Shown here piece by piece: positions 26,475 to 36,215 of a DNA stretch of 64,000 nt; the stretch's first letter is position 1; each line of letters begins with the position of its first letter. The stretch covers positions 26,455 to 90,454 of the forward strand of contig NZ_CAJPVI010000038.1 in assembly GCF_905397435.1 (NCBI RefSeq). Reading direction: 5' to 3'. The notes beneath the pieces were generated by a model. It worked only from the letters and a program-made list of their open reading frames with translations. It made no database searches and was not told where the DNA came from. The DNA comes from Cupriavidus numazuensis (GTDB lineage: Bacteria > Pseudomonadota > Gammaproteobacteria > Burkholderiales > Burkholderiaceae). Made by a program: the position numbers and the translations under genes.

Positions 26475-28379
26475 ATGAAGCCACTCAGCCAACAGGCAGG
26501 AAGCCGCGCAGCGGCGAACGGCTGCAAAGGCCACGCTGCACGCGATCACAGGCGCCTGCGCCTGACCGCGCTGGCCACACTGACCATGACCTGCGTCTGG
26601 CTCGCCAGCGAACAAGCGCAGGCAGCGGATGAAGCCAGCACCGCCACCAACGGCGGCGCCAGCGCCAACCAGCCGATGAAGCTGGCCGCCAATGGTCCCA
26701 TCCAGCTCATGATCGGCGCAGCAGCTACGCCGGCCGCGCCTGCCGACAGCGGTGCCAGCCGCGGCCCGAGCTGCACCGGCGCCGCCGCCGAACCGGAACA
26801 GGTAACCGTGCCAGTCGGCAAATCGCGCATGCTGCCGCTGCCCGAGCCCGTACGTACCCGCACGCTCGGTAATCCCAGTGTGGTGCAAGCCATGCTCGTG
26901 GCACCGCAAACACTTTATCTGCTCGGTCTCGAAGTCGGCACGACGAACATGATCGTCCAGGGCAAGAGCGGCCGCTGCACGATCATCGACGTCATGGTCG
27001 GAGCCGACCCGGGCGGATTGCAGAGCGCCGTGCATTCCCTGTTGCCCAGTGCAAAAGGGGTCCGCGTGGCCGCCGCGGCCGACAGCCTGGTCCTGAGCGG
27101 CAACGTGCCCGACTCCACCACGGCGCAGCAAGTCGTCGACATCGCCAACGCCTTCGTCATGCGGCAGACCCGCAGCCCGCTGCAGGCACCCGCACAGCAA
27201 CTCGGCGGCCCCCCGGGTCAGTCTGGCGGCTTCAGCATGGGCGGTGGCAGCATGCTTCCGGTCGGCGGCGCCGCCTCGTCCACTGGCCTGCCGTTGCGTA
27301 GCCCGCGCGTCATCAACATGATGACCGTCGATTCGCCGCAGCAGGTGATGCTCGAAGTCAAAGTGGCCGAAGTGTCGAAGACGCTCATTGACCAGTTCGG
27401 CGCTGCCGTCAATGTCAACGGGGCCTTTGGCAGCTGGAGCTTTGGCCTGCTGGCAAACTTCTTGTCGGGTGGTGCCGCCGCACTCACCGGCATCAAGAGC
27501 AACAACCTGCCGTTTGCCTTCCAGCTCGATGCGCAGAAGACGGACAACCTCGTCAAGATCCTGGCCGAACCGAACCTGATGGCGATCAGCGGTCAGGAAG
27601 CCAGCTTCCTGGCCGGTGGCAAGATCTTCATTCCCGTACCGCAAAGCTCAGGCTCCGGCGGCGCGGTGGTCGTCACGCTGCAGGAAGAGACCTTCGGTGT
27701 CGGCCTGAAATTCACGCCGACGGTCATGGCCAACGGTCGCATCAACCTGAAGGTGGCACCCGAAGTCTCGGAGCTGTCACCCACGGGCGTGTCGCTGACC
27801 GCACCCAACCTGAATGGTGTATCGATCCTGCCGCTGATCAACACCCGCCGCGCATCGACCACCTTGCAGGTAATGGATGGACAGAGCTTCGCCATCGGTG
27901 GCCTGATCAAGAGCAACGTGACGGGTGCCCTCAAGGCTCTCCCAGGCGCAGGGGAACTCCCGGTGCTTGGCAACCTGTTCCGAAGCACCAACTTCCAGCA
28001 GGACCGCAGCGAACTGGTCTTTGTCGTAACGCCGCGCCTGGTCAAGCCGCTGCCGGCCAACTATCCGCTGCCGACCGATACGTTCGGGCCGCCGATCAAC
28101 GGCGAGGTCTACATCAACGGCAATATGGAAGGCCATCCTGTCAGCAAGCCGGTCAACCTGCCGCCTCCTGGCACTCCTCAGGCGCCCATGCCGGCTCCGA
28201 TGCCCGCGCCCGCAGCGGCTCCGGCACCTGCACCGGTGACGCGCCTGCCTGACCCGCCCGCCGAGCCCGTGGCCGCTACGCCAGCAGTGTCTACGCCGGT
28301 CATCGAGCCAGCCGCAGTGGCAACCAGCATCGATGCTGCGGCCGTGCCCGCGCTGCAAGCAGGCACGTCTACCCAGTGA
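26475..28379 (+). CDS. cpaC: Tad secretin CpaC/RcpA
   Basis: A 634-residue outer-membrane secretin. The N-terminal basic stretch and signal segment end near EQAQA. An N-domain follows, with LPEPVRTRTLGNPSVVQAMLV and TTNMIVQGKSGRCTI, and then a BON-like region around LVLSGNVPDS. The C-terminal secretin domain (about residues 290-525) contains VMLEVKVAEVSKTLIDQFGAA and FRSTNFQQDRSELVFVVTPRLVKP, split here only for quotation. A proline/alanine-rich tail of about 75 residues follows and is longer than in most homologues. It should form the multimeric pore for the Flp pilus. Confidence 0.94.
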   Translation: MKPLSQQAGSRAAANGCKGHAARDHRRLRLTALATLTMTCVWLASEQAQAADEASTATNGGASANQPMKLAANGPIQLMIGAAATPAAPADSGASRGPSCTGAAAEPEQVTVPVGKSRMLPLPEPVRTRTLGNPSVVQAMLVAPQTLYLLGLEVGTTNMIVQGKSGRCTIIDVMVGADPGGLQSAVHSLLPSAKGVRVAAAADSLVLSGNVPDSTTAQQVVDIANAFVMRQTRSPLQAPAQQLGGPPGQSGGFSMGGGSMLPVGGAASSTGLPLRSPRVINMMTVDSPQQVMLEVKVAEVSKTLIDQFGAAVNVNGAFGSWSFGLLANFLSGGAAALTGIKSNNLPFAFQLDAQKTDNLVKILAEPNLMAISGQEASFLAGGKIFIPVPQSSGSGGAVVVTLQEETFGVGLKFTPTVMANGRINLKVAPEVSELSPTGVSLTAPNLNGVSILPLINTRRASTTLQVMDGQSFAIGGLIKSNVTGALKALPGAGELPVLGNLFRSTNFQQDRSELVFVVTPRLVKPLPANYPLPTDTFGPPINGEVYINGNMEGHPVSKPVNLPPPGTPQAPMPAPMPAPAAAPAPAPVTRLPDPPAEPVAATPAVSTPVIEPAAVATSIDAAAVPALQAGTSTQ

Positions 28380-28393
28380 CCAGGAGAACGATC

Positions 28394-28711
28394 ATGACCA
28401 CGCTGAAACACGCCGCTCGATTCGCCCGGCCCGTCGCAATGCTGTCTGCACTCACCAGCCTGCTCCTACTGGGCGGATGCATGAACTCGACGCCACGCTA
28501 TGACGCACAGTTCGGCGATGCCCTGCGTACGCTGCGCGCCATGCAGACCATCGATCCCAATGCTTCGGCCAATACGGATCCGGTCACGGGCGTCGACGGA
28601 CGCGCGGCAACGTATGCGATGGACCGCTATGGCCAGTCTTTCCGCAACCCGCCGGTGGAGAGCAACCCGTTCGTCATTGGCGTCGGCAGCGGCAGCAACG
28701 GCTCACCCTGA
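28394..28711 (+). CDS. Small lipoprotein of the Tad operon
   Basis: A 105-residue protein with a lipoprotein signal and lipobox LLLLGGC. The mature part is short and polar (NSTPRYDAQFGDALRTLRAMQ). CAGGAG precedes the ATG 15 bp after the cpaC stop. Its position between cpaC and cpaE is that of cpaD/rcpB, but it is far shorter and shares no obvious motif with CpaD. It may be a secretin pilot or accessory lipoprotein; this is inferred from position only. Confidence 0.85.
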   Translation: MTTLKHAARFARPVAMLSALTSLLLLGGCMNSTPRYDAQFGDALRTLRAMQTIDPNASANTDPVTGVDGRAATYAMDRYGQSFRNPPVESNPFVIGVGSGSNGSP

Positions 28712-28759
28712 GCATCGCAAGACACGTATCGGAAACCGGTATTCACAAGGGGTAGCAAG

Positions 28760-29968
28760 ATGGCAAAGCTCTTACTGATCTCGGCAGACGAGACGTGTGC
28801 CCGCCAGTTGGCGGCATTGGCCGGGCAGGTTCGCACCACGCGGCAGGTACGAATGGTCTGCGCCACGCCCGAAGCAGCGCTCGCCACGCAGGGGCTGATT
28901 CATCCGGCTGATTTCGTCGTGCTGCAGGCCGATGACTTCAGCCCTGCCTTGCTGGACAAGCTGCGCCAGCGCTTTCACGACCCCGATGACATGCCCTGCA
29001 TGCTCGTCACGCAGGCGCCAGGCGCGGACTTGCTGATGCGCGCCATGCGGGCGGGCGTTCGAAGCGTGCAATGCTGGCCGCCAGAGGAACGCGAGTTCTG
29101 CAACGAACTGGAGCGGCTGGCCAGCAAGAACGCCGCAGGTGCCGAGAGCGAAGCGCACACCATGGCCTTCGTGTCATGCAAGGGTGGCAGCGGCACGACG
29201 TTCACCGCGTCGAACTTCGCTTACGCGCTGGCTGCGCTACGTGGCAAGCGCGTGCTCCTCGTGGACCTGGTGCAGCAGTTCGGCGATGCAGCCTTCCTCG
29301 TCACCGACAAGACGCCACCCGCCACGCTCGCAGACCTGTGCGCCCAGGTCGACCGGCTCGACTTGGCCCTGCTCGACGCGTGCATCACACATGCACATCC
29401 CAACTTCGACGTCATCGCCGGCGCGGGCGATCCGGTGCGTGCCGGCGAGATTAAAGGCGTGCACATGAAGCACATCCTGGAGCTGGTGCGGCCCGTGTAT
29501 GACGTACTGATCTTCGACATCGGCCAGGACATCAACCCGTCTTCGATTGTCGTGCTCGACCAGAGCGACACCATCTATCCGGTGCTGCAACCGAGCCTGC
29601 CCTATCTGCGGGCCGGCCGCCTGCTGATGAGCATGCTGCGCTCGCTGGGCTACCCGTCTGACCGCCTGCATATCGTCGTCAATCAGTTCGAGAAACATGC
29701 TGCGGTCACCATCCGCACGCTCGAGGACGCCTTGGGGGCCGAGGTGCGCCATCTTGTGCCGCTCGATGCGAAGGCTGCCCGCGATTCGGCCAATCAGGGC
29801 GTACCAGCATTGCAGCTGTCTCCGAACAGCTCGATTTCTCGTGCCATGAAAGAAATGGTCGATGCCCTCTACCCCACCGCGGCAAAGAAGGACAGCGGAC
29901 TGCTGGGCCGGCTACTGGGGCAGGGATCGAACGTCATGCGGCTGCCCGGAGCAGAAAAGCACGCGTGA
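28760..29968 (+). CDS. cpaE: Tad localisation ATPase-like protein CpaE/TadZ
   Basis: A 402-residue protein with an atypical receiver-like N-terminal domain (residues 1-120) and a MinD/ParA-type C-terminal domain. The deviant Walker A is CKGGSGTT (residues 140-147), which lacks the usual GK-T/S. This deviation is common in CpaE/TadZ proteins, which position the pilus apparatus at the pole. VLLVDLVQQFGDAA and YDVLIFDIGQDINP are the following MinD-like motifs. Confidence 0.93.
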   Translation: MAKLLLISADETCARQLAALAGQVRTTRQVRMVCATPEAALATQGLIHPADFVVLQADDFSPALLDKLRQRFHDPDDMPCMLVTQAPGADLLMRAMRAGVRSVQCWPPEEREFCNELERLASKNAAGAESEAHTMAFVSCKGGSGTTFTASNFAYALAALRGKRVLLVDLVQQFGDAAFLVTDKTPPATLADLCAQVDRLDLALLDACITHAHPNFDVIAGAGDPVRAGEIKGVHMKHILELVRPVYDVLIFDIGQDINPSSIVVLDQSDTIYPVLQPSLPYLRAGRLLMSMLRSLGYPSDRLHIVVNQFEKHAAVTIRTLEDALGAEVRHLVPLDAKAARDSANQGVPALQLSPNSSISRAMKEMVDALYPTAAKKDSGLLGRLLGQGSNVMRLPGAEKHA

Positions 29969-30001
29969 TAAGACCTGCAAGCATTTGACATCCTGTGGAG
30001 A

Positions 30002-31381
30002 ATGAACATGTCTTTGCGCGAACAACTCTATGAACGAGCCGGCGAAACGCTCTCGGAGCGTGTGAACGCGACGGTGCCCGCCACAGGTGTCCCCAACCCT
30101 TCCAGCGCAGCGTATCAACAGCTCAAGCTCGAGATTCACGAGGCCATCATCGAACGGGTCGAACTGGACAAGCTCCAGCATCTTTCCCCGGAGCAGGTGA
30201 AGCGGGAACTGGGCATCCAGGTCGAACGCATCATCGAGGAACGCAGCATCCCGGTCAATGAATCGGAGCGCAAGCGCCTGGTTTCGGACGTGCGGGACGA
30301 GATGCTCGGCTTCGGCCCGCTCGAGCCGTTGCTCACGGACCCTTCCGTTTCGGACATCCTCGTCAACACATCGAAGCAGGTCTACGTCGAACGCCGCGGC
30401 AAGCTCGAACTGACCGACGTGACCTTTCACAACGATGCGCACCTGATGAAGATCATCGACAAGATGGTGTCGCGCGTCGGCAGGCGTATCGATGAGTCCA
30501 GCCCCATGGTCGATGCCCGCTTGCCGGACGGTTCCCGGGTCAACGCGATCATTCCGCCCTCCGCAGTCGATGGCCCGCTGCTCTCGATCCGGCGCTTCTC
30601 AGCCAATCCGCTGATGATCAAGGACCTGATCGAACTGCAAACGCTGACGCCGCCCATGGGTCAGCTGATCGAAGCCATGGTCAAGGCCAAGCTCAACATC
30701 CTGATCTCGGGAGGTACCGGCTCAGGCAAGACGACCATGCTCAACATCTTGTCCGGCTTCATTCCCGCCAACGAGCGCATTGTCACCATTGAAGACGCCG
30801 CGGAACTGCAACTGCGCCAGGAACATGTGCTGCGCCTGGAGACCCGGCCGGCAAACATCGAAGGGCGCGGCGAAATCACCCAACGCGCCTTGGTCAGGAA
30901 CGCGCTGCGGATGCGCCCCGACCGCATCATCCTCGGCGAAGTGCGCGGCGCTGAAGCGCTCGACATGCTGCATGCCATGAACACCGGCCACGAAGGGTCG
31001 CTCGCCACCATCCACGCCAACACGCCGCGCGATGCACTGACCCGGCTCGAGAACATGGTCAGCATGGCTGGTCTGTCGCTGCCGCCGAAGACGATGCGCC
31101 AGCAGATCACGTCTGCCATCACAGTGATCCTCCAGGTCTCGCGCCTCACCGACGGGCGCCGCAAGCTGATGAGCATTCAGGAGATCACGGGCATGGAAAG
31201 CGACGTGGTCAATATGCAGGAGATCTTCACGTTCAAACGCACCGGTGTCGACCACGAAGGCCGCGTCAAGGGCTACTTCTGTGCCACGGGCGTTCGGCCA
31301 CACTTCTCCGAGCGCCTCGCAGCGTTCGGCCTCAGCGTGCCGGAGCGGCTGTTCGAGCCTTCGGTCCGCTACGACGTCTGA
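30002..31381 (+). CDS. cpaF: Tad secretion ATPase CpaF/TadA
   Basis: A 459-residue hexameric traffic ATPase that powers Flp pilus assembly. Walker A GGTGSGKTT includes K243. The Asp box is around TIEDAAELQL, Walker B is RIILGEVRG, and the His box is GHEGSLATIHAN. The N-terminal domain, with LGFGPLEPLLTDPSVSDILV, is standard for CpaF. ATG 30002 is followed by a second ATG two codons later; either could be used. Spacing to cpaE is 33 bp. Confidence 0.95.
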   Translation: MNMSLREQLYERAGETLSERVNATVPATGVPNPSSAAYQQLKLEIHEAIIERVELDKLQHLSPEQVKRELGIQVERIIEERSIPVNESERKRLVSDVRDEMLGFGPLEPLLTDPSVSDILVNTSKQVYVERRGKLELTDVTFHNDAHLMKIIDKMVSRVGRRIDESSPMVDARLPDGSRVNAIIPPSAVDGPLLSIRRFSANPLMIKDLIELQTLTPPMGQLIEAMVKAKLNILISGGTGSGKTTMLNILSGFIPANERIVTIEDAAELQLRQEHVLRLETRPANIEGRGEITQRALVRNALRMRPDRIILGEVRGAEALDMLHAMNTGHEGSLATIHANTPRDALTRLENMVSMAGLSLPPKTMRQQITSAITVILQVSRLTDGRRKLMSIQEITGMESDVVNMQEIFTFKRTGVDHEGRVKGYFCATGVRPHFSERLAAFGLSVPERLFEPSVRYDV

Positions 31382-31411
31382 CGCCGCCAGCCCAGTGCAG
31401 GAGAACCTGTC

Positions 31412-32386
31412 ATGAACACCACCTTTCTTGGCTTCGCCCTGGCTCTGTTTGTCGCGCTGCTGATGCTGATGATCGGGGGCTACCATTGGTGGAACACGCA
31501 CCACGGCGCCAGCGCCAGGCGATTCGGCCGCCGGCTGCGCGCCGCCTCGGAGGCGGCCTGGGAGAGCGACGCGCCTGTGATCAGCAAGGTACGCACCCTG
31601 GGCGGTGCGGCGTGGTTTTCCAACCTGCTGAAGAAGCTTCCGCGCGTACATACCCTGGACCGACTCCTGATTCAATCCGGCCTGCTCTGGACCGTATCGG
31701 CCTTCCTCTTCATGACGCTGGTGCCGCCCGTGGGGGTGATGCTGGTGGCGATGATGCTCGGACTGCCTGCGCCGGTCACGATGGCGCTGACGCTCGCCTG
31801 GCTGCCGGTGCCACTCTGGTACGTCATGCGCAAGCGACAGCGTCGACTTCAGCGAATCGAAATGCAACTACCGGAAGGGGCGGACCTGATCAGCCGCGCA
31901 TTGCGCGCGGGCCACTCCTTCTCCAGTGCGTTGGATATGGCTGGAAGCGAACTGCCCGAACCGCTTGGCGCGGAGCTCCGCGTGACGTTTGACGAAATCA
32001 ACTATGGCGTCTCCATGCATGACGCCCTGACCAACCTTGCCATGCGGGCGCCGCTGCCCGATCTGCGCTACCTGGTCATTGCCGTACTGATCCAGCGTGA
32101 GGCAGGCGGCAACCTGGCCGAAATCCTTGGCAACGTCAGCCGCATCATCCGCGAACGCATGAAGCTGGCCGGGCAGGTTCGTGTGCTGTCGGCGGAAGGC
32201 AGATTGTCCGGCGTGATCCTCGCGCTGATGCCCTTCGGCGTCGCTGGCGCCATGTACCTGATGAATCCCGAGTTCCTGATGCCGCTGTGGACCGACCCGG
32301 TCGGCCCCTGGATCCTGGGCTATGCGTTCTCGCTGCTGGTGATGGGACTCATCTGGATGCGCAGGATCGTACGGATTCACGTCTAG
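31412..32386 (+). CDS. tadB: Tad inner-membrane platform protein TadB
   Basis: A 324-residue GspF/T2SF-type membrane protein. An N-terminal anchor (about residues 5-25) and a central pair of helices (about 95-135) precede the cytoplasmic F domain (MQLPEGADLISRALRAGHSFSSALDMAG, given in two parts by position about 150-275). Two C-terminal helices close the protein. It is thought to pair with TadC as the platform on which CpaF acts. GGAG precedes the ATG. Confidence 0.93.
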   Translation: MNTTFLGFALALFVALLMLMIGGYHWWNTHHGASARRFGRRLRAASEAAWESDAPVISKVRTLGGAAWFSNLLKKLPRVHTLDRLLIQSGLLWTVSAFLFMTLVPPVGVMLVAMMLGLPAPVTMALTLAWLPVPLWYVMRKRQRRLQRIEMQLPEGADLISRALRAGHSFSSALDMAGSELPEPLGAELRVTFDEINYGVSMHDALTNLAMRAPLPDLRYLVIAVLIQREAGGNLAEILGNVSRIIRERMKLAGQVRVLSAEGRLSGVILALMPFGVAGAMYLMNPEFLMPLWTDPVGPWILGYAFSLLVMGLIWMRRIVRIHV

Positions 32387-32432
32387 CCGCCAGGCCTAAC
32401 GATACGGAGGATGGGCCACGCCCAGCGCAATC

Positions 32433-33392
32433 ATGAAAATTGAGCAAATCATCATCCTGGGCCTGACGTTTGTTCTGACTTTCGGCGTGACGCTTGCTGT
32501 CATGTGGCTATTGCAACCGGATTCACTGCGAAAGCGCATCACACAGGTCCTGCAAGCCCCGAACACCGTGGAGGGATCCCCTTCAGAGCAGCCAAGGGAA
32601 GACTGGCTCCAGGCCCTGAGCCGGATGTCCAAACCGCTGGCCAAGCTTTCGCTACCCAGCGAAGGGTGGGACAACTCGGCGATCCGCACGCGTTTCATGA
32701 CGGCCGGCTGGCGCAATCCTGCAGCCATCGCCGTCTACTTCGGTGCCAAGACTGTGCTGGCCGTGGCCTTGCCTGCGCTGCTGTTCACGCTGATGCCCCC
32801 CGCCTGGAACGAGGACAGCCCGCGTTTGCTGCCAACCGCCATGCTGGGCGCCGCCATCGTTGGCTTCTACCTGCCCGACCTGGTTATGCGCCGCAGGATC
32901 TGGCTCAGGCAACGGCAGATCTTCGAGACCTTCCCAGACGCCCTGGACCTGATCATGGTCTGCGTCGAAGCCGGTCTTGCGCTCGACGCCGCACTGCTGA
33001 AGGTAGTGGAAGAGTTCCGGCGTGAGCGCAATGCACTTGGAGACGAACTCGAACTTCTCGTGCTCGAACTGCGCGCCGGCCTGCCACGCGAAAAGGCCCT
33101 GCGTAACCTGGCACTGCGCACCGGCGTGGAAGACGTCGACATGCTGGTGAGCATGCTGATACAGGCCGATCGCTTCGGCACGAGCGTAGCCGATTCCCTG
33201 CGCGTGCACGCCGACTCCTTGCGCGTCAAACGCCGTCAGCGTGCCGAGGAAATGGCAGCAAAAATTGCCGTGAAGCTGCTCTTCCCGCTGATCTTCTTCA
33301 TCATGCCGTCGCTGATGGTTGTGCTGCTTGGCTCGCCTGCGCTGGGCTTCTATCGGACGCTGATGCCGGCAATGATGGGAGCGGGCAACTGA
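32433..33392 (+). CDS. tadC: Tad inner-membrane platform protein TadC
   Basis: A 319-residue paralogue of TadB with the same F-domain fold. The first helix is at residues 3-24, and helices at about 105-145 precede the cytoplasmic domain with FETFPDALDLIMVCVEAGLA and ELRAGLPREKALRNLALRTG. C-terminal helices (LLFPLIFFIMPSLMVVLLG) complete it. It follows tadB by 46 bp, the usual order. Confidence 0.93.
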   Translation: MKIEQIIILGLTFVLTFGVTLAVMWLLQPDSLRKRITQVLQAPNTVEGSPSEQPREDWLQALSRMSKPLAKLSLPSEGWDNSAIRTRFMTAGWRNPAAIAVYFGAKTVLAVALPALLFTLMPPAWNEDSPRLLPTAMLGAAIVGFYLPDLVMRRRIWLRQRQIFETFPDALDLIMVCVEAGLALDAALLKVVEEFRRERNALGDELELLVLELRAGLPREKALRNLALRTGVEDVDMLVSMLIQADRFGTSVADSLRVHADSLRVKRRQRAEEMAAKIAVKLLFPLIFFIMPSLMVVLLGSPALGFYRTLMPAMMGAGN

Positions 33393-33442
33393 CGGCGGCG
33401 AGTCTGCCTTGCTCGATTGACGCGAACCAGAGGGAGCCTGCC

Positions 33443-33934
33443 ATGCCGAACCGCAGATTCATACCGTCACTACGGCGCCGGCGCCACGACACCGGTGCCA
33501 GCGCCGTGGAGTTCGCACTGGTGGCGCCAATCTTCTTCCTTCTGCTCTTCTCGATCGCCGACTTCGGCATGATGATGTTCGCCAATCTCACCATGCAGAA
33601 CGCGGTGCGCGAGGGCGCGCGCTTTGCTGTGACAGGCCAGACGACCCTGGACCCTGCCGACACGTCCTCACAACGCTTCCAGGCCGTCCAACAGAAGATC
33701 CACGACAGTTCGCTGGGGATCTACGACATGTCCAACGCGTCGATCACAACCTGGGTCAACGGCAGCACCACTCCGCAGTCCAGTGGTGCCGGCATGTACG
33801 GTAATGCCGGTGACCTGGTCGTGATCGAGGTCGACTGCTCGTGGCCGTTGCTGACTCCTGTGGTAGCGGCCTTCTTCCCCAGTGGCAAGTACACCTTCAA
33901 GGTGGCTGCCACCATGCGCAACGAGGCCTTCTGA
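33443..33934 (+). CDS. TadE-like pseudopilin
   Basis: A 163-residue pseudopilin. The basic leader ends at G18, and TG/ASAVEFALV satisfies the prepilin peptidase rule with Glu5-Phe6. A hydrophobic helix of about 22 residues and a polar C-terminal domain follow. TadE-type proteins are needed for Flp pilus biogenesis and are cleaved by CpaA/TadV. AGGGAG precedes the ATG. Its stop codon overlaps the next start by one base. Confidence 0.92.
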   Translation: MPNRRFIPSLRRRRHDTGASAVEFALVAPIFFLLLFSIADFGMMMFANLTMQNAVREGARFAVTGQTTLDPADTSSQRFQAVQQKIHDSSLGIYDMSNASITTWVNGSTTPQSSGAGMYGNAGDLVVIEVDCSWPLLTPVVAAFFPSGKYTFKVAATMRNEAF

Positions 33935-34560
33935 TGAGACCCACCCGCCCCAATCGGTACAGGAAGGCGGCCCGTGGCGTCGCGGCCGTCGAGATGGGCA
34001 TCCTGCTGCCGATCCTGATCTTCCTCACGCTGCCCGTGATCGACTTCGCCCGCGCCATCCAGGCGAACCTGATCCTGGTGAACCTTACCCGTGAAGGCGC
34101 AAGCCTCGCCTCGCGCTCTTCGACCTATACGCCGCAGGCAATCATGAATTCGCTGGCGGCCACGACGCCACCGTTGAAGATGCCAGGGCAAGGGATGATC
34201 TATATCACCAAGATCATGGGGTATTGCGAGACTAGCGGATGCGCACCGCGGAATATCGTGCTGGAACAGCATCATTGGCTACAGGGCTGGAAGCAGGCTG
34301 GGGGGTCGGCGCCAGCCAGTCGAGTCTGGGGCTGTGGCAGTGGCGGGGGTAGCTGGATCACCGATGGCAGCTGCAGCGGCATCCCCACGGGCAAGAATGC
34401 CCCGACCGCCAACGCCATGACCGGGTCGCTTCACGACGGCGATGTGGTCTATGTGGTCGAGACGTACTACAGCTTCGACATGCTGTTCAAAGGCCTCACG
34501 ATGAGTGGCATGTCCATGCCTACCCTCGGACCCAACCTCTATTCGGTTACCGCATTCTGA
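33934..34560 (+). CDS. TadE/TadF-like pseudopilin
   Basis: A 208-residue second pseudopilin. Its ATG shares one base with the stop of the preceding gene (TGATG), implying translational coupling. The leader ends at G15, and RG/VAAVEMGILLPILIF gives Glu5-Met6. The C-terminal domain contains several cysteines, which suggests disulphides in the periplasm. It is longer than the first pseudopilin and is the probable TadF counterpart, although by motif it belongs to the TadE-like group. Confidence 0.9.
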   Translation: MRPTRPNRYRKAARGVAAVEMGILLPILIFLTLPVIDFARAIQANLILVNLTREGASLASRSSTYTPQAIMNSLAATTPPLKMPGQGMIYITKIMGYCETSGCAPRNIVLEQHHWLQGWKQAGGSAPASRVWGCGSGGGSWITDGSCSGIPTGKNAPTANAMTGSLHDGDVVYVVETYYSFDMLFKGLTMSGMSMPTLGPNLYSVTAF

Positions 34561-34579
34561 GCCACGCAAGGAGATCGCC

Positions 34580-36076
34580 ATGAAGCGCAAGCCACTCCAT
34601 CGCAGAGACCGGGGCCAGATCACCATCATCGTTGGCACACTGATGATAGGCCTCGTCGGCATCGTCGGACTCGCCATCGACGGCGGCATGGCGTATATCG
34701 TCAAGGCAAAGCTCAATGCGGCCGTCGACTCCGCTGCCGTCGCCGCAGCGCGGGCCGTCACCAACGGCACCAACCAGGCCGAGCAGACCGCCAGCGCGCG
34801 CCAGGCTGCGCAGGACTTCTTCGCCGCCAACTTCCCGTCCGGATACCTGATGTCGACGCCCAAGCTGGGCGTGACAACGGTCGATTTCAATACGCCCACC
34901 GCCGGCGCGGTGACGATTGGCGTATCCGCCTCGGCCGACAAGCCGCTGAACCTGATGAAAGTGCTTGGCTTCGACAAGGTGGCAGTTGCCGCCAACTCGC
35001 AGACCATCCGCAGGGACCTCGACCTGATTTTCGTCATCGATTCGTCGGGTTCGATGGGGCCCGTCTGGAGCACGGTTCGCTCCAACGCCAACACGTTCCT
35101 GGACCAGTTCAGTCCCAGCACCGACCGTGTCGGGCTGGTGCATTTCTCGGCCGGTGCGGTCTCCGACATCGCGATCAACAAGGTACAGCGAGGATTCGAC
35201 CGGCCGACCATGCAAGCCAAGATCACCAGCCTCAGCAATGGCGGCAATACCAACTATGCCGAAGGGCTGTACCAGGCGCGGCAGCAACTCGACAGCATAC
35301 TTCCGGTGAACCGGTCGAGCCTACGCGTGATCGTCTTCTTCTCCGACGGGAAGCCGAATACGCTGGCTGCCTCATATCCGCTGACCGGCAGCACAAGTAC
35401 CACAGTGACGACGGAAGTATGTACCGGCAAGAACGGAAAAAAGTGCGACTCCACAAGCACCAACCCTGCCGTCAAGAACATCACGTCCTGCGATGGCGGG
35501 GTGACGGCCACAGGCGGAATGAATGGCTTCTACATGCCTGATCAGCAGGCCACCAAGATGCCGGGCGCTTGTGCAAGCATTGGCATGACGAATGACACCA
35601 CAAATAGCTCCACCTCATCGACCGTTGGCAGCGGCAAGGACGCTGTCACCACGACCGTTACCACCAGCGTTACGGCCAACTCGACCACGCCGACCAAGAT
35701 GCCGCAGAACTACGACCTGCACTCGGCAACGGATTCCACCCAGACCTTCAAGATCGTTGGCAGCGAATCCATCGGGTCCGGCTACACCGTGGGATCGACC
35801 TTCAACAACACCAATGTCGCGAACGCCGCGATCAATGTGCCGCTGGAGATGGCTTCCTATCTGCGCAGCAAAGGAACCTATATCTTCACGCTCGGGCTCG
35901 ACGGTAACGGCGGCTTCGATGAAGGCCTGCTGAAGAGCATGGCGAATACGGCTGACTCAGGAAAGATGTACAACCCGAACCAGCCCAGCGGCATCTACTG
36001 CTACGCCAAGACCATCAACGACCTCAAGCCCTGCTTCTCCAAACTAGCCTCCGAAATCCTCCGCATTTCCAAGTAA
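34580..36076 (+). CDS. tadG: TadG-like protein with von Willebrand A domain
   Basis: A 498-residue protein with an N-terminal Tad helix (TIIVGTLMIGLVGIVGLAID, residues about 15-36) and a periplasmic region. A vWA domain with the metal-ion site DSSGSMG starts near residue 155. The long middle insertion is very rich in Ser/Thr, with repeats such as STSSTVGSGKD and TTVTTSVTANSTT, and four to six cysteines. The last stretch returns to vWA-like sequence (GTYIFTLGLDGNGGFDE). It is the last gene of the Tad operon and is followed by a terminator. Confidence 0.92.
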   Translation: MKRKPLHRRDRGQITIIVGTLMIGLVGIVGLAIDGGMAYIVKAKLNAAVDSAAVAAARAVTNGTNQAEQTASARQAAQDFFAANFPSGYLMSTPKLGVTTVDFNTPTAGAVTIGVSASADKPLNLMKVLGFDKVAVAANSQTIRRDLDLIFVIDSSGSMGPVWSTVRSNANTFLDQFSPSTDRVGLVHFSAGAVSDIAINKVQRGFDRPTMQAKITSLSNGGNTNYAEGLYQARQQLDSILPVNRSSLRVIVFFSDGKPNTLAASYPLTGSTSTTVTTEVCTGKNGKKCDSTSTNPAVKNITSCDGGVTATGGMNGFYMPDQQATKMPGACASIGMTNDTTNSSTSSTVGSGKDAVTTTVTTSVTANSTTPTKMPQNYDLHSATDSTQTFKIVGSESIGSGYTVGSTFNNTNVANAAINVPLEMASYLRSKGTYIFTLGLDGNGGFDEGLLKSMANTADSGKMYNPNQPSGIYCYAKTINDLKPCFSKLASEILRISK

Positions 36077-36137
36077 GCGCCACCAGGCGCCAACCGAACC
36101 CACGGTGCCCTTGAGCACCGCAAGGGTTCCCCTTTTC

Positions 36138-36166
36138 AGCCCGGCCTTGACCGGGCTGCCTTTTTT
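36138..36166 (+). terminator. Rho-independent terminator of the Tad operon
   Basis: Arms AGCCCGG and CCGGGCT enclose a 6-base loop and are followed by GCC and a run of six T residues, 62 bp after the tadG stop. Confidence 0.9.
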
Positions 36167-36215
36167 CCCAAGAATCCATGCGGAACAGCCCCCGAACGGG
36201 CCATCGGGAGACCGC

